Shown here piece by piece: positions 8,593-17,353 of a stretch of DNA of 64,000 nucleotides. Source of the stretch: Kitasatospora albolonga. GTDB taxonomy: Bacteria > Actinomycetota > Actinomycetes > Streptomycetales > Streptomycetaceae. Made by a program: the position numbers and the translations under genes. Each line of letters opens with the position of its first letter. Position 1 is the first letter of the stretch. The notes below the pieces were generated by a model that had not been told where the DNA came from, searched no databases, and saw nothing but the letters and a program-made list of their open reading frames with translations. The stretch spans positions 1,420,001 to 1,484,000 of the forward strand of contig CP020563.1 in NCBI GenBank assembly GCA_002082585.1, written 5' to 3'.

Positions 8593-8638
8593 AATGCGGG
8601 GAGCTGCTTTATCGAAAGCAGCTCCCCGCATTCTTTTG
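8593..8638 (+). terminator. Intrinsic terminator after the PLP gene
   Basis: An 18-bp perfect stem (8593-8610 with 8615-8632) closes on the loop ATCG and is followed by CTTTT. It lies 7 nt after the stop codon and insulates the ectoine operon. Confidence 0.93.
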
Positions 8639-8893
8639 CCCGCTTTCCCACCGTGTAAACACAGAAGTTTTCGCGGGGCTCGAACTTCATGATTCGGACA
8701 CGTTCCACAGGAGTTACCAGCTTGTGACCGACTCCACAAGCAGGACGTTATGCCCGAAAAATTCTGGACAAAGAGCGGGAAACCACCCCTGGCTTCAGGG
8801 CGATCTCACGCACGCCTGATAACACATACCGACGCCCAGCCCAACCCTTTGCCTCGATGCAATTTAGAAATTTGCTGGGTAAATTCAATTCAC
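8639..8893 (+). promoter_or_regulatory. Upstream region of the ectoine operon
   Basis: This 255-bp stretch is unusually AT-rich for the window near its end (8860-8893), as expected of a promoter. A CTTGTG/CACAAG inverted repeat with an 8-nt spacer occurs at 8721-8740, and an AT-rich near-palindrome GCAATTT-AGA-AATTTGC at 8860-8876. I cannot place -35/-10 boxes with confidence. An in-frame ATG at 8750 exists, but the peptide it would add looks non-coding. Confidence 0.45.
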
Positions 8894-9427
8894 ATGACCG
8901 CCGCACCAGCAGATTTTGCCCGTGCCCGAAGCGAATTCCTCAGTATCGACACACCACGAGTGGAGGACGGAGCCGCGATCTGGCGCATCGCCCGCGACTC
9001 CGAGGTCCTGGACCTGAACTCCTCGTACAGCTACCTGCTGTGGTGCCGCGACTTCGCCGCGACGTCCGCCGTCGCCCGTGGCGAGGACGGCGAGCCGATC
9101 GCCTTCGTCACCGGCTACATCAGGCCCGACCGCCCCGAGACCCTCGTCGTCTGGCAGGTGGCCGTCGACCGGGCCCATCGCGGCAAGGGACTGGCCGCCA
9201 CTCTGCTGGACGCGCTGACCGCCCGGGTCGCCGCCGAGCGGGGGCTCTCCTGCGTCGAGACGACGATCACCCCGGACAACACCGCTTCCGACCGGCTGTT
9301 CACGTCCTACGCCCAGCGGCACGATGTCGCGCTGGAGCAGGAGGTGCTCTTCGACGGCGGGCTGTTCCCCGAGGGGACGACGCACCTGCCGGAGGTCCTC
9401 TACCGGATCGGCCCGTTCGCCACCTGA
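8894..9427 (+). CDS. ectA: L-2,4-diaminobutyrate N-acetyltransferase (EctA)
   Basis: 177 residues, a GNAT-fold acetyltransferase. VDTP-like [19 protein letters not shown], then [16 protein letters not shown], is the EctA signature. The acetyl-CoA loop reads [20 protein letters not shown], followed by [15 protein letters not shown]. It acetylates L-2,4-diaminobutyrate at N4, the second step of ectoine synthesis. ATG 8894 fits the family start although the ribosome site is weak (CTGGGTAAATTC). It is the first gene of ectABCD. Confidence 0.95.
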   Translation: MTAAPADFARARSEFLSIDTPRVEDGAAIWRIARDSEVLDLNSSYSYLLWCRDFAATSAVARGEDGEPIAFVTGYIRPDRPETLVVWQVAVDRAHRGKGLAATLLDALTARVAAERGLSCVETTITPDNTASDRLFTSYAQRHDVALEQEVLFDGGLFPEGTTHLPEVLYRIGPFAT

Positions 9428-9654
9428 GCAGGACAAGCACTCCGCCCGAGCAGGACAGGGCCTCCGCCCGAGCAGTGCCGGTTCCCGTCCGCGCGGGACC
9501 GGTCCCGTTCACGGGCCGGCGTACCCGACCCGTACGCCCGGTCCCCCACGACTTTTCGCGCCGGCCGACCATCCGGCGCGGTCCCGGCCGTCCCCGTACG
9601 GCAGGGAGCACCGACCACACCGCCCGTCACACCCCCTCACGCAGGAGATCCGCT

Positions 9655-10920
9655 GTGACCATCACCCCGCCCGCACTGAGCGTCTTCGAGACCCTGGAGT
9701 CGGAGGTCCGGAGCTACTGCCGCGGCTGGCCCGCCGTGTTCGACCGCGCGCAGGGCGCCCGGCTGACCGACGAGGACGGCCACTCCTACCTGGACTTCTT
9801 CGCCGGGGCCGGCTCGCTCAACTACGGCCACAACAACCCCGTGCTGAAACGAGCGCTGATCGACTACATCGAGCGCGACGGCATCACCCACGGCCTGGAC
9901 ATGGCGACCACCGCCAAGCGCGCCTTCCTGGAGACGTTCCAGAACGTGATCCTGCGCCCGCGCGACCTTCCTTACAAGGTGATGTTCCCCGGCCCGACCG
10001 GCACCAACGCCGTCGAGTCCGCGCTGAAGCTGGCCCGCAAGGTCAAGGGCCGCGAGTCCGTCGTCTCGTTCACCAACGCCTTCCACGGCATGTCGCTGGG
10101 CTCGCTCGCCGTCACCGGCAACGCGTTCAAGCGGGCGGGCGCGGGCATCCCGCTGGTGCACGGCACCCCGATGCCGTTCGACAACTACTTCGACGGTACG
10201 GTCCCCGACTTCCTCTGGTTCGAGCGGCTGCTCGAGGACCAGGGCTCCGGGCTCAACAAGCCCGCCGCCGTGATCGTGGAGACCGTCCAGGGCGAGGGCG
10301 GCATCAACGTGGCCCGCGCCGAGTGGCTGCGCGCGCTCCAGGGGCTGTGCGAGCGCCAGGACATGCTGCTGATCGTCGACGACATCCAGATGGGCTGCGG
10401 CCGGACCGGCGGCTTCTTCTCCTTCGAGGAGGCCGGGATCGTCCCGGACATCGTCACGCTGTCGAAGTCCATCAGCGGTTACGGCCTGCCGATGTCGCTC
10501 TGCCTGTTCAAGCCGGAGCTGGACATCTGGGAGCCGGGCGAGCACAACGGCACCTTCCGCGGCAACAACCCGGCCTTCGTCACGGCCGCCGCCGCGCTGG
10601 ACGCCTACTGGGCCGACGGCCGGGTGGAACAGCAGACCAAGGAGCGCGGCCTCCAGGTCGAGCAGGCGCTGCTGGCGATCTGCGCCGAGGAGCCGACCGC
10701 GCAGTTCCGCGGCCGGGGCCTGGTCTGGGGCATGGAGTTCGAGGACCCGGCGCGCGCCTCGGCGGTCTGCGCCCGCGCCTTCGAGCTGGGGCTCCTGCTG
10801 GAGACCTCCGGCCCGCAGAGCGAGGTCGTCAAGCTGCTGCCGCCGCTGACCATCACCACCGAGGAGCTGGACGAGGGCCTGCGCACGCTGGCCCGCTGCG
10901 TCCGCGAGACGGCCGCCTGA
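9655..10920 (+). CDS. ectB: Diaminobutyrate-2-oxoglutarate transaminase (EctB)
   Basis: 421 residues, class-III aminotransferase. Seen: [18 protein letters not shown] near the N-terminus, [29 protein letters not shown] for the pyridine-binding aspartate, and the Schiff-base lysine at about 271 in [14 protein letters not shown]. It makes L-2,4-diaminobutyrate from aspartate semialdehyde and glutamate, the first step of ectoine synthesis. GTG 9655 has AGGAG at a good distance. A 227-bp gap separates it from ectA, much longer than the other spacings in the operon. Confidence 0.96.
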   Translation: MTITPPALSVFETLESEVRSYCRGWPAVFDRAQGARLTDEDGHSYLDFFAGAGSLNYGHNNPVLKRALIDYIERDGITHGLDMATTAKRAFLETFQNVILRPRDLPYKVMFPGPTGTNAVESALKLARKVKGRESVVSFTNAFHGMSLGSLAVTGNAFKRAGAGIPLVHGTPMPFDNYFDGTVPDFLWFERLLEDQGSGLNKPAAVIVETVQGEGGINVARAEWLRALQGLCERQDMLLIVDDIQMGCGRTGGFFSFEEAGIVPDIVTLSKSISGYGLPMSLCLFKPELDIWEPGEHNGTFRGNNPAFVTAAAALDAYWADGRVEQQTKERGLQVEQALLAICAEEPTAQFRGRGLVWGMEFEDPARASAVCARAFELGLLLETSGPQSEVVKLLPPLTITTEELDEGLRTLARCVRETAA

Positions 10921-11008
10921 CCCGGCACGACCGGGGAAGGCGGAGAGAAGAGAAGCCCCGGGCCCCCGGCGGCCCGGGGCGGAGCACGAGAGAAAGGCAC
11001 CGCTCACC

Positions 11009-11407
11009 GTGATCGTCCGATCGTTCAAGGACATCGAGAACACCGACCGGCATGTGAAGGCCGCGTCCGGCACCTGGGAGAGCAAGCGCATCGTGCTCGC
11101 CAAGGAGAAGGTCGGCTTCTCCCTCCACGAGACCGTGCTCTACGCGGGTACGGAGACCTCCATGTGGTACGCGAACCACATCGAGGCGGTCCTGTGCACC
11201 GAGGGCGAGGCCGAGCTCACCAACGACGAGACCGGCGAGACCCACTGGATCTCCCCCGGCACGATGTACCTGCTGGACGGGCATGAGCGGCACACCCTGC
11301 GGCCCAAGACCGACTTCCGCTGCGTGTGCGTCTTCAACCCTCCCGTCACCGGACGGGAGGACCACGACGAGAACGGTGTCTACCCACTGCTGACCGAGGA
11401 GGCATGA
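11009..11407 (+). CDS. ectC: L-ectoine synthase (EctC)
   Basis: 132 residues, single cupin domain. [18 protein letters not shown] at the start, [27 protein letters not shown] and [17 protein letters not shown] are classic EctC. The glutamate and histidine metal ligands of the cupin are present. It cyclises N4-acetyl-diaminobutyrate to ectoine. Its stop overlaps the ectD start as ATGA, so the two are coupled. Confidence 0.96.
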   Translation: MIVRSFKDIENTDRHVKAASGTWESKRIVLAKEKVGFSLHETVLYAGTETSMWYANHIEAVLCTEGEAELTNDETGETHWISPGTMYLLDGHERHTLRPKTDFRCVCVFNPPVTGREDHDENGVYPLLTEEA

Positions 11408-12306
11408 ACCGTATGACCACCGAAGTACGCGCCGATCTCTACCCTTCGCGCGGCGCCGCCGAGATGACCACTCCCCGCCAGGACCCGGTCATCTGGTCCG
11501 CGCCGGGCGCACCGGGCCCGATCTCCGCCAAGGACCTCCAGGGGTACGAGCACGACGGCTTCCTCACCGTCGACCAGCTCATCACCCCGGACGAGGTCGC
11601 CGTCTACCGGGCGGAGCTGGACCGGCTGGTCGCCGACCCGCTGATCCGTGCCGACGAGCGCTCGATCGTGGAGAAGCAGTCGCAGAACGTACGGTCCGTC
11701 TTCGAGGTCCACCGGATCAGCGAGGTCTTCGCCGGGCTGGTCCGCGACGAGCGGGTGGTGGGCCGGGCCCGCCAGATCCTCGGCTCGGACGTGTACGTCC
11801 ACCAGTCCCGGATCAACGTGAAGCCGGGCTTCGGGGCCTCGGGCTTCTACTGGCACTCGGACTTCGAGACCTGGCACGCGGAGGACGGTCTGCCGAACAT
11901 GCGGACCGTGTCCGTGTCGATCGCGCTGACGGAGAACTTCGACACCAACGGCGGGCTGATGATCATGCCCGGTTCGCACAAGTCGTTCCTCGGCTGTGCG
12001 GGCGAGACGCCGAAGGACAACTACAAGAAGTCGCTCCAGATGCAGGACGCGGGCACCCCGTCCGACGAGGCGCTGACGAAGATGGCCGACCGGCACGGCA
12101 TCAGGCTCTTCACGGGCAAGGCCGGTTCGGCGACCTGGTTCGACTGCAACGCCATGCACGGCTCGGGCGACAACATCACCCCGTACGCCCGCTCCAACGT
12201 CTTCATCGTCTTCAACAGCGTGGAGAACACGGCACAGGAGCCCTTCGCGGCTCCGATCCGCCGCCCGGAGTTCATCGGGGCCCGGGACTTCACCCCGGTG
12301 AAGTAG
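11404..12306 (+). CDS. ectD: Ectoine hydroxylase (EctD)
   Basis: 300 residues, a non-heme Fe(II)/2-oxoglutarate dioxygenase of the PhyH family. The iron-site HxD is in [21 protein letters not shown], the distal His in [13 protein letters not shown], and the 2-oxoglutarate-binding Arg region in TPYARSNVF. It converts ectoine to 5-hydroxyectoine, the stress-protective form. ATG 11404 has GAGGAGG directly upstream; ATG 11413 is an alternative. The gene is followed by a strong hairpin. Confidence 0.96.
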   Translation: MNRMTTEVRADLYPSRGAAEMTTPRQDPVIWSAPGAPGPISAKDLQGYEHDGFLTVDQLITPDEVAVYRAELDRLVADPLIRADERSIVEKQSQNVRSVFEVHRISEVFAGLVRDERVVGRARQILGSDVYVHQSRINVKPGFGASGFYWHSDFETWHAEDGLPNMRTVSVSIALTENFDTNGGLMIMPGSHKSFLGCAGETPKDNYKKSLQMQDAGTPSDEALTKMADRHGIRLFTGKAGSATWFDCNAMHGSGDNITPYARSNVFIVFNSVENTAQEPFAAPIRRPEFIGARDFTPVK

Positions 12307-12324
12307 CGGGAGACGCGGGCGCAC

Positions 12325-12358
12325 GGGGGCCCGGGACGGTACGCCGTCCCGGGCCCCC
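12325..12358 (+). terminator. Hairpin terminator after ectD
   Basis: A 15-bp perfect G/C stem (12325-12339 with 12344-12358) closes on the loop TACG, 18 nt after the stop. There is no T tract, as is common in Streptomyces. Confidence 0.8.
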
Positions 12359-12409
12359 GCCGCGTGAACCCGCTGGACCCGCCGCCGGTCACCGGAGAGG
12401 GTGGCGGCC

Positions 12410-13444
12410 ATGACTTCTCACGTACGGCACATCACGATCGACTGCGCCGATCCCTACGCGCTCGGCACCTTCTGGTCCCGGGTGCTCGGCGCGCCGCTCG
12501 CCGACGACGACTTCCCCGGCGATCCGGAGGCCCTGCTCGAGACCCCCGGCGCGGCAATCCTCTTCGTCCGGAACGACGACCCGAAGGCCGTCAAGAACCG
12601 CGTCCACCTGGATGTCCAGCCGCAGGACCGCAGCCGGGACGAGGAGGTCGAGCGGCTGCTCGCGCTCGGCGCCACGCTCGTGGGCGACCATCGCAGGCCG
12701 AACGGGCGGGGGTGGGCGACCCTGGCGGACCCCGAGGGCAACGAGTTCTGCGTGGAGTGCTCGGCCGCCGAGCGGGCCGCGCTGACCGGGACCCGGCTGC
12801 CGGTCACCGCCGACGATGTGACGACAGCCGTCCGGCTCGCGGTGGATGCGCTGGCCGGGGCCCCGGCGGACCGCTGGGAGGCCCCCGCCGGAGGGCTCAC
12901 GTGGACCTGCTGGGAGACGGCGGAGCACCTGAGCGACGACCTCTTCGCGTACGCCGTCCAGCTGGGCCCGCGCACGCCCCCGCTCGACGGTGAGGTGCCC
13001 TACCGGTGGGCGCCCGAGCGGCAGGGCGGGCCGTACAACGCCGTCTTCGCGGACCGGGCGGCCGGGCCCGCCGGTCTGCTGGCGACCCTGGAGGCGAGCG
13101 GGGCGCTGCTGGCCTCGATGGTGCGGACGACCCCGCCGGAGGTGCGCTCGTACCACGGGTTCGGGATCTCCGACCCGGAGGGCTTCGCCGCGATGGGGGT
13201 GGTGGAGACCCTGGTGCACACGCATGACCTGGCCGAGGGCCTCGGGCTCGCCTGGGCGCCGCCCGCCGCGCTCTGCGACCGGGTGCTGGCCCGGCTCTTC
13301 CCCGGGGCCCCGGCGGGCGGCGACCGGTGGACCGTCCTGCTGTGGGCCACCGGTCGCGCCGGACTGCCGGACCACCCGCGCCGCACCGTGTGGCGGTGGG
13401 ACGGGCGGCCCCTGGCGGATCAGACGGCGTCGAGCGCCGGGTAG
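12410..13444 (+). CDS. VOC (glyoxalase-like) domain fused to a maleylpyruvate-isomerase/DinB-like domain
   Basis: 344 residues. The first 120 form a glyoxalase/bleomycin-resistance fold (VRHITIDCADPYALGTFWSRVLG, then WATLADPEGNEFCVE). The rest resembles the mycothiol-dependent maleylpyruvate isomerase N-terminal fold, with the metal-type histidines in TCWETAEHLSDDL and VVETLVHTHDLAEGL. Such fusions are inferred to use mycothiol for detoxification, but the substrate is unknown. ATG 12410 is chosen because GGAGAGGG ends about 10 nt before it. It runs 25 bp into the convergent oxidoreductase gene. Confidence 0.8.
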   Translation: MTSHVRHITIDCADPYALGTFWSRVLGAPLADDDFPGDPEALLETPGAAILFVRNDDPKAVKNRVHLDVQPQDRSRDEEVERLLALGATLVGDHRRPNGRGWATLADPEGNEFCVECSAAERAALTGTRLPVTADDVTTAVRLAVDALAGAPADRWEAPAGGLTWTCWETAEHLSDDLFAYAVQLGPRTPPLDGEVPYRWAPERQGGPYNAVFADRAAGPAGLLATLEASGALLASMVRTTPPEVRSYHGFGISDPEGFAAMGVVETLVHTHDLAEGLGLAWAPPAALCDRVLARLFPGAPAGGDRWTVLLWATGRAGLPDHPRRTVWRWDGRPLADQTASSAG

Positions 13445-14490
13445 TCGGTGTAGCCCTTGGCGTCGCCGCCGAAGAAGGTCGACGGGTCGGGGGTGTTGAA
13501 GGGGCCACCGGCCTTGAGCCGGGCGGGCAGGTCCGGGTTGGCGAGGAAGAGCGCGCCGTACGAGATGAGGTCGGCGATCCCGTCCTCGATCACGGTGAGG
13601 TGGTCCGGCCCGGTCGGCCCGTCGGAGTGCACGTTGATCAGGACGGGGCCAGTGAACACCTTGCGCAGGGCGAGGGTCAGTTCGCGGATCGGGGCGCCTT
13701 CCAGGATGTGCAGGTAGGCGAGGCCGAGGGGTTCGATCTCCTGGGCCAGGGCGGTGTAGACGGCGTCCGGGGCGGGCTCGTCGATGTCGTTGTAGCCGTT
13801 CGAGGGCGAGATGCGCAGAGCGGTGCGGGCGGCGCCGATCTCGGCCGCGACCGCCTTGACGACCTCCACGGCGAACCGGATGCGCGCGGTCTCCGAGCCG
13901 CCCCACTCATCGGTGCGCAGGTTGGTGTTGGGCGCGAGGAACTGGTGGATGAGGTAGCCGTTGGCGCCGTGCAGCTCCACACCGTCGAACCCGGCTTCGA
14001 CGGCGTTGCGGGAGGCGGTGACGAAGTCGGCGACGGTCTGCCGGATCTCGGCGTCGGTCAGCTCGTGCGGCTCGACGAAGTCCTTGGCGCCCTCGGCGGT
14101 GTAGACCTGACCGGCGGCCTTGACCGGGGAGGGGCCGACCGGGACGAGGCCGTCGGGGAGCAGGCTGGGGTGGCCGATGCGGCCGGAGTGCATGATCTGG
14201 GCGAAGATCCGGCCGCCCTCGGCGTGCACGGCGTCGGTGACCTTGCGCCAGGAGGCGACCTGCTCGGCGCTGTGGAGCCCCGGGGTGAAGGGGTAGCCCT
14301 GGCCGACGGCGGAGGGCTGGATGCCCTCGGTGATGACGAGGCCGGCCGAGGCGCGCTGGGCGTAGTAGGCGGCGGTCAGCTCGGTGGCCGTACCGCCCTC
14401 GCCTGCCCGGCTCCGGGTCATCGGGGCCATCACGATGCGGTTGGCCAGCGGGGTGCCGGACAGGTCGATCGGGTCGAAAGCGGTGGTCAT
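13420..14490 (-). CDS. Old Yellow Enzyme family alkene reductase
   Basis: 356 residues, TIM-barrel FMN enzyme. Seen: LANRIVMAPMTRSRA at the N-terminus, QIMHSGRIGHPSLLPDG, FDGVELHGANGYLIHQFLAPNTNLRTDEWGG (the characteristic substrate/FMN region) and ADLISYGALFLANPDLPARL near the end. It reduces activated C=C bonds of electrophiles with NAD(P)H. It is divergent from a MarR regulator with matching operator-like sites between them, the arrangement of an electrophile-induced reductase. Confidence 0.93.
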   Translation of the reverse strand: MTTAFDPIDLSGTPLANRIVMAPMTRSRAGEGGTATELTAAYYAQRASAGLVITEGIQPSAVGQGYPFTPGLHSAEQVASWRKVTDAVHAEGGRIFAQIMHSGRIGHPSLLPDGLVPVGPSPVKAAGQVYTAEGAKDFVEPHELTDAEIRQTVADFVTASRNAVEAGFDGVELHGANGYLIHQFLAPNTNLRTDEWGGSETARIRFAVEVVKAVAAEIGAARTALRISPSNGYNDIDEPAPDAVYTALAQEIEPLGLAYLHILEGAPIRELTLALRKVFTGPVLINVHSDGPTGPDHLTVIEDGIADLISYGALFLANPDLPARLKAGGPFNTPDPSTFFGGDAKGYTDYPALDAV

Positions 14491-14509
14491 CAAGGCTCCC
14501 AGAAGAGTA

Positions 14510-14591
14510 TGTGGTCGGCCGGTCGATGAATTAGGTGGTCGGCCAACCATCGGCACTGGGGTCACTGTAGCTCATTAATTGGCCGACCAAG
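14510..14591. promoter_or_regulatory. Three TGGTCGGCC operator-like sites between oxidoreductase and MarR genes
   Basis: GTGGTCGGCC occurs at 14511-14520 and GTGGTCGGCCAACC at 14535-14548. The inverted copy TTGGCCGACCAA lies at 14579-14590. The last is nearly self-complementary. They cover the probable promoters of both divergent genes, so binding by the adjacent MarR protein is inferred. Confidence 0.6.
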
Positions 14592-14659
14592 GTAAAGTGT
14601 GGGGAAGAGCCGCCGGGCATCATCGAAGCCCCACCGGAGCAGCACCGAGGAGCCCCGCC

Positions 14660-15250
14660 ATGAACACCGGCCACGCCCCCGCCGAGGAAGCCGCCTGTAC
14701 CGACGCGTCACCGGAAGCGGGCTGTACCGGCGCGCCGCCGGAAACGGCCCGCGCCGATGACGCGCCGACGGAGTCCGCCTGCACCGGCACGCTGCCCGGA
14801 GCGGCGCTCGGCGGGCCCGTGAGCCACGCCGTCTCCCGGGTGGCCCGGCTGCACCGGATCGCGGCGGGGAAGCTGCTCAAGGGGCTCGGGCTCTACCCCG
14901 GGCAGGAGCTCCTGATGATGCACCTGTGGGACGCGGGCCCGGTCCGCCAGGCCGAGCTGATCAGGGCCCTGGAGCTGGACCCGTCCACGATCACCAAGAT
15001 GCTCCAGCGCCTCGAACAGACCGGGCACGTGCGCCGCCGCCCCGACCCGGACGACCGGCGGGCCGTGCTGGTGGAGGCGACGGACGAGAGCTGCGCGCTG
15101 CACGCGGCGGTGCGGGACGCCTGGGGCAGCCTGGAGGAGCACACGCTCGCGGGCCTGGAGAGCGCCGAGCGTACGGAGCTGACGCGGCTGCTGGCGAAGG
15201 TGGAGGCGAACCTCTGCCAGGAGACGGCGGGGTGCCCGGAGCGGGGCTGA
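14660..15250 (+). CDS. MarR family transcriptional regulator with an N-terminal Cys-containing repeat segment
   Basis: 196 residues. A typical MarR winged helix is present: LYPGQELLMMHLWDAGPVRQAELIRAL, LDPSTITKMLQRLEQTGHVRRRPDPDDRRAVLVEAT, then the dimerisation helix. The first 60 residues are unusual, with four loose repeats of about 10 residues (ACTDASPEAG, GCTGAPPETA and similar) containing three cysteines. ATG 14660 has GAGGAG eight bases upstream. It is likely to repress itself and the divergent Old Yellow Enzyme gene. The cysteines might sense electrophiles, which is inference only. Confidence 0.88.
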   Translation: MNTGHAPAEEAACTDASPEAGCTGAPPETARADDAPTESACTGTLPGAALGGPVSHAVSRVARLHRIAAGKLLKGLGLYPGQELLMMHLWDAGPVRQAELIRALELDPSTITKMLQRLEQTGHVRRRPDPDDRRAVLVEATDESCALHAAVRDAWGSLEEHTLAGLESAERTELTRLLAKVEANLCQETAGCPERG

Positions 15251-15258
15251 CGGCCCGG

Positions 15259-16317
15259 TCAGCCCAGCACCTCCAGCACCCGGTCCACATCGGCCTCCGT
15301 GTTGTAGAGGTGGCAGGAGATCCGCAGGTTCCCGGCGGGCGTCGAGACCGCGATCCCGGCCTTCGCGAGCTCCGGCTCGCGGTGGTCGAGCCCCGGCACG
15401 GAGACGATCGCGGACTCCCCCGGGACCACCTCGTGCCCCCGCTCCACCAGCCCCGCGCGCAGCCGGGCGGCGAGCCCGGTGGCGTGCGCGTACAGCGCCT
15501 CGGTCCCGATCTCCGCGAGCAGCGCGAGGGAGTGCTCGGCCCCGTGGTAGGAGAGGAAGGCGGGCGGCTCGTCGAACCCCCGGGCCCCGGGCGCGACCCG
15601 CTCCAGCGGACCGTAGTTGCCGGTCCAGGGCGCCCCGGCGGCGACCCAGCCCGCGAAGAGGTTCGGCAGGGTGGCCTGCGCCTCCTCGGTGACGGTGAGG
15701 AACGACGTACCGCGTGGGCAGAGCAGGTACTTGAAGCCGCCGGTGACGGTGTAGTCGTACGCCCCCGCATCCAGCGGGAACCAGCCCGCCGACTGGGTGG
15801 CGTCCAGCAGGGTTCGGGCCCCGTGGGCGGCGGCGGCAGCGCGGACGGCGGCGAGGCCGGCGACCCGGCCGTCGGCGGACTGGACCGAGGAGAAGGCGAC
15901 GAGCGCGGTGGTGGGCCGTACGGCGTCGGCGAGGTCCGCGAGGGGCACGTACCGCATCCGCAGATCGCCCCGGAGCGCGAACGGGCTGACGACGGAGGTG
16001 AACTCCCCCTCGGGCGCCAGGACTTCCGCCCCCGCCGGGAGCGAGGCGGCGATCAGCCCGACATGGACGGTGACCGAGCTGCCGGTGGCGACCCGGTCCG
16101 GGTGCACCCCGGCGAGCCGGGCGAAGCCGACGCGGGCCGCCTCCACCGCGTCGAAGCTGCCCGCGCCGGTCCGGCGGCCGACGGCGTTCTCGTCGGCGAG
16201 GGCCTTGACGGCGGCGATGGTCCGGCGGGGCAGCAGCCCCCAGCTGGAGGTGTTGAGGTACGTGACCTCGGGCGCGAACTCGGCGGCGGCCACCCGGCTG
16301 AGCGGAGAGATCGTCAT
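15259..16317 (-). CDS. Class-V PLP enzyme (cysteine-desulfurase/EgtE-like)
   Basis: 352 residues. Seen: VTYLNTSSWGLLPRRTI, SSVTVHVGLIAASLPAG, LLDATQSAGWFPLDAG for the pyridine-binding aspartate, and the PLP lysine in YTVTGGFKYLLCPRG. The C-terminal small domain ends in LRISCHLYNTEADVDRVLEVLG. Short EgtE-like class-V enzymes often act as C-S lyases, but there are no egtABCD neighbours, so the reaction is open. Its stop faces the MarR gene 9 bp away. Confidence 0.8.
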   Translation of the reverse strand: MTISPLSRVAAAEFAPEVTYLNTSSWGLLPRRTIAAVKALADENAVGRRTGAGSFDAVEAARVGFARLAGVHPDRVATGSSVTVHVGLIAASLPAGAEVLAPEGEFTSVVSPFALRGDLRMRYVPLADLADAVRPTTALVAFSSVQSADGRVAGLAAVRAAAAAHGARTLLDATQSAGWFPLDAGAYDYTVTGGFKYLLCPRGTSFLTVTEEAQATLPNLFAGWVAAGAPWTGNYGPLERVAPGARGFDEPPAFLSYHGAEHSLALLAEIGTEALYAHATGLAARLRAGLVERGHEVVPGESAIVSVPGLDHREPELAKAGIAVSTPAGNLRISCHLYNTEADVDRVLEVLG

Positions 16318-16403
16318 GGGCCCAGCCTGGAGCCCCCGCACCTCCTGGTCAATTGCCGAAATGTACGGGGCGAACCCAAGGCATCCTTATGGCCGGGCGG
16401 GTC

Positions 16404-17120
16404 TCACCCCTTCGGGACCTCACAGGCCCCGTCCGTGTCGCAGGCCGCCGCTTCGCCGCCGACGGTGGTCAGCGCGGTGGCCGGGCGGTCCTTCCACGCC
16501 TGCTCCAGCGCCTGGACGAAGACCTCCGACGGCTGGCCGCCGGAGATCCCGTACCGCCGGTCGAGCACGAAGAACGGCACCGCGTTGGCGCCCAGTTCGG
16601 ACGCCTCGCGCTCATCGGCCCGGACATCGTCCGCGTACGCCTCGGGGTCGGCGAGCACCGCCCGCGCCTCGTCGGCGTCGAGCCCGGCCTCCACGGCGAG
16701 GGCGAGCAGCACGTCGTCGTCGAAGACGGACCGCTCCTCGGCGAAGTTGGCCCGGTAGGCGAGGGTCAGCAGCTCGTCCTGGAGCCCGCGGGCCTTGGCC
16801 AGGTGCAGCAGCCGGTGGATGTCGAAGGTGGAGCCGTGGTCCCGGCCCTCGGTCCGGTAACCGAGCCCCTCGGCCCGCGCGTTGGCCGCGACGTTGGCCT
16901 CCATACCGGCGGCCTCCTCCCGGGTCCGCCCGTACTTGGCGGCCAGCATGTCGACGACCTGCTCCCGCTCGCCCCTGGCCCGGCCGGGGTCGAGCTCGAA
17001 GGAGCGGTGCACGATCTCGACCTCGTCCCGGTGGGCGAACCCGGCGAGGGCCTTCTCGAAGCGGGCCTTGCCGATGTAGCACCAGGGACAGGCGATGTCG
17101 GACCAGATCTCGACGCGCAT
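16404..17120 (-). CDS. DsbA/FrnE-family thiol oxidoreductase
   Basis: 238 residues. The thioredoxin-fold redox motif CPWC is at the very N-terminus (WSDIACPWCYIGKARFEKAL). A long helical insertion follows, and then the cis-proline region NAVPFFVLDRRYGISGGQP. This matches FrnE/2-hydroxychromene-2-carboxylate isomerase-like proteins. There is no signal peptide, so it acts in the cytoplasm. The C-terminal tail carries two further Cys (ACDTDGACE). Partner and substrate are unknown. Confidence 0.9.
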   Translation of the reverse strand: MRVEIWSDIACPWCYIGKARFEKALAGFAHRDEVEIVHRSFELDPGRARGEREQVVDMLAAKYGRTREEAAGMEANVAANARAEGLGYRTEGRDHGSTFDIHRLLHLAKARGLQDELLTLAYRANFAEERSVFDDDVLLALAVEAGLDADEARAVLADPEAYADDVRADEREASELGANAVPFFVLDRRYGISGGQPSEVFVQALEQAWKDRPATALTTVGGEAAACDTDGACEVPKG

Positions 17121-17353
17121 GACTCTTCTTCTCTCCAGGGGTCGGGGGCGGGTGCGGAGCTCTCTCCGCGGCTCGGGGCCTCCGGTGCGAACACCGCGGC
17201 GGACCAGGTCATTCCCGGGACGGCCGCCCCGGGGCGGGGCACCTCCCGGGGCCGGGCCGCCTCCGGCGCGTACCGCACGGTTGTTACCCTGTGGCCGGTC
17301 CGGCGCGGGGGCGGAGCGGCCCGGCTGCCGTGCACTGTGGAGAGGCCCCGCCC

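Noticed and set aside
8713..8726. GlnR or PhoP box before ectA (GTTAC...GTGAC)
   Set aside because: Only two loosely matching half-sites are present; spacing and sequence do not satisfy either consensus.
8750..8893. Longer EctA start at ATG 8750
   Set aside because: The extra 48 residues look non-coding and lie in the AT-rich promoter region; EctA homology begins at 8894.
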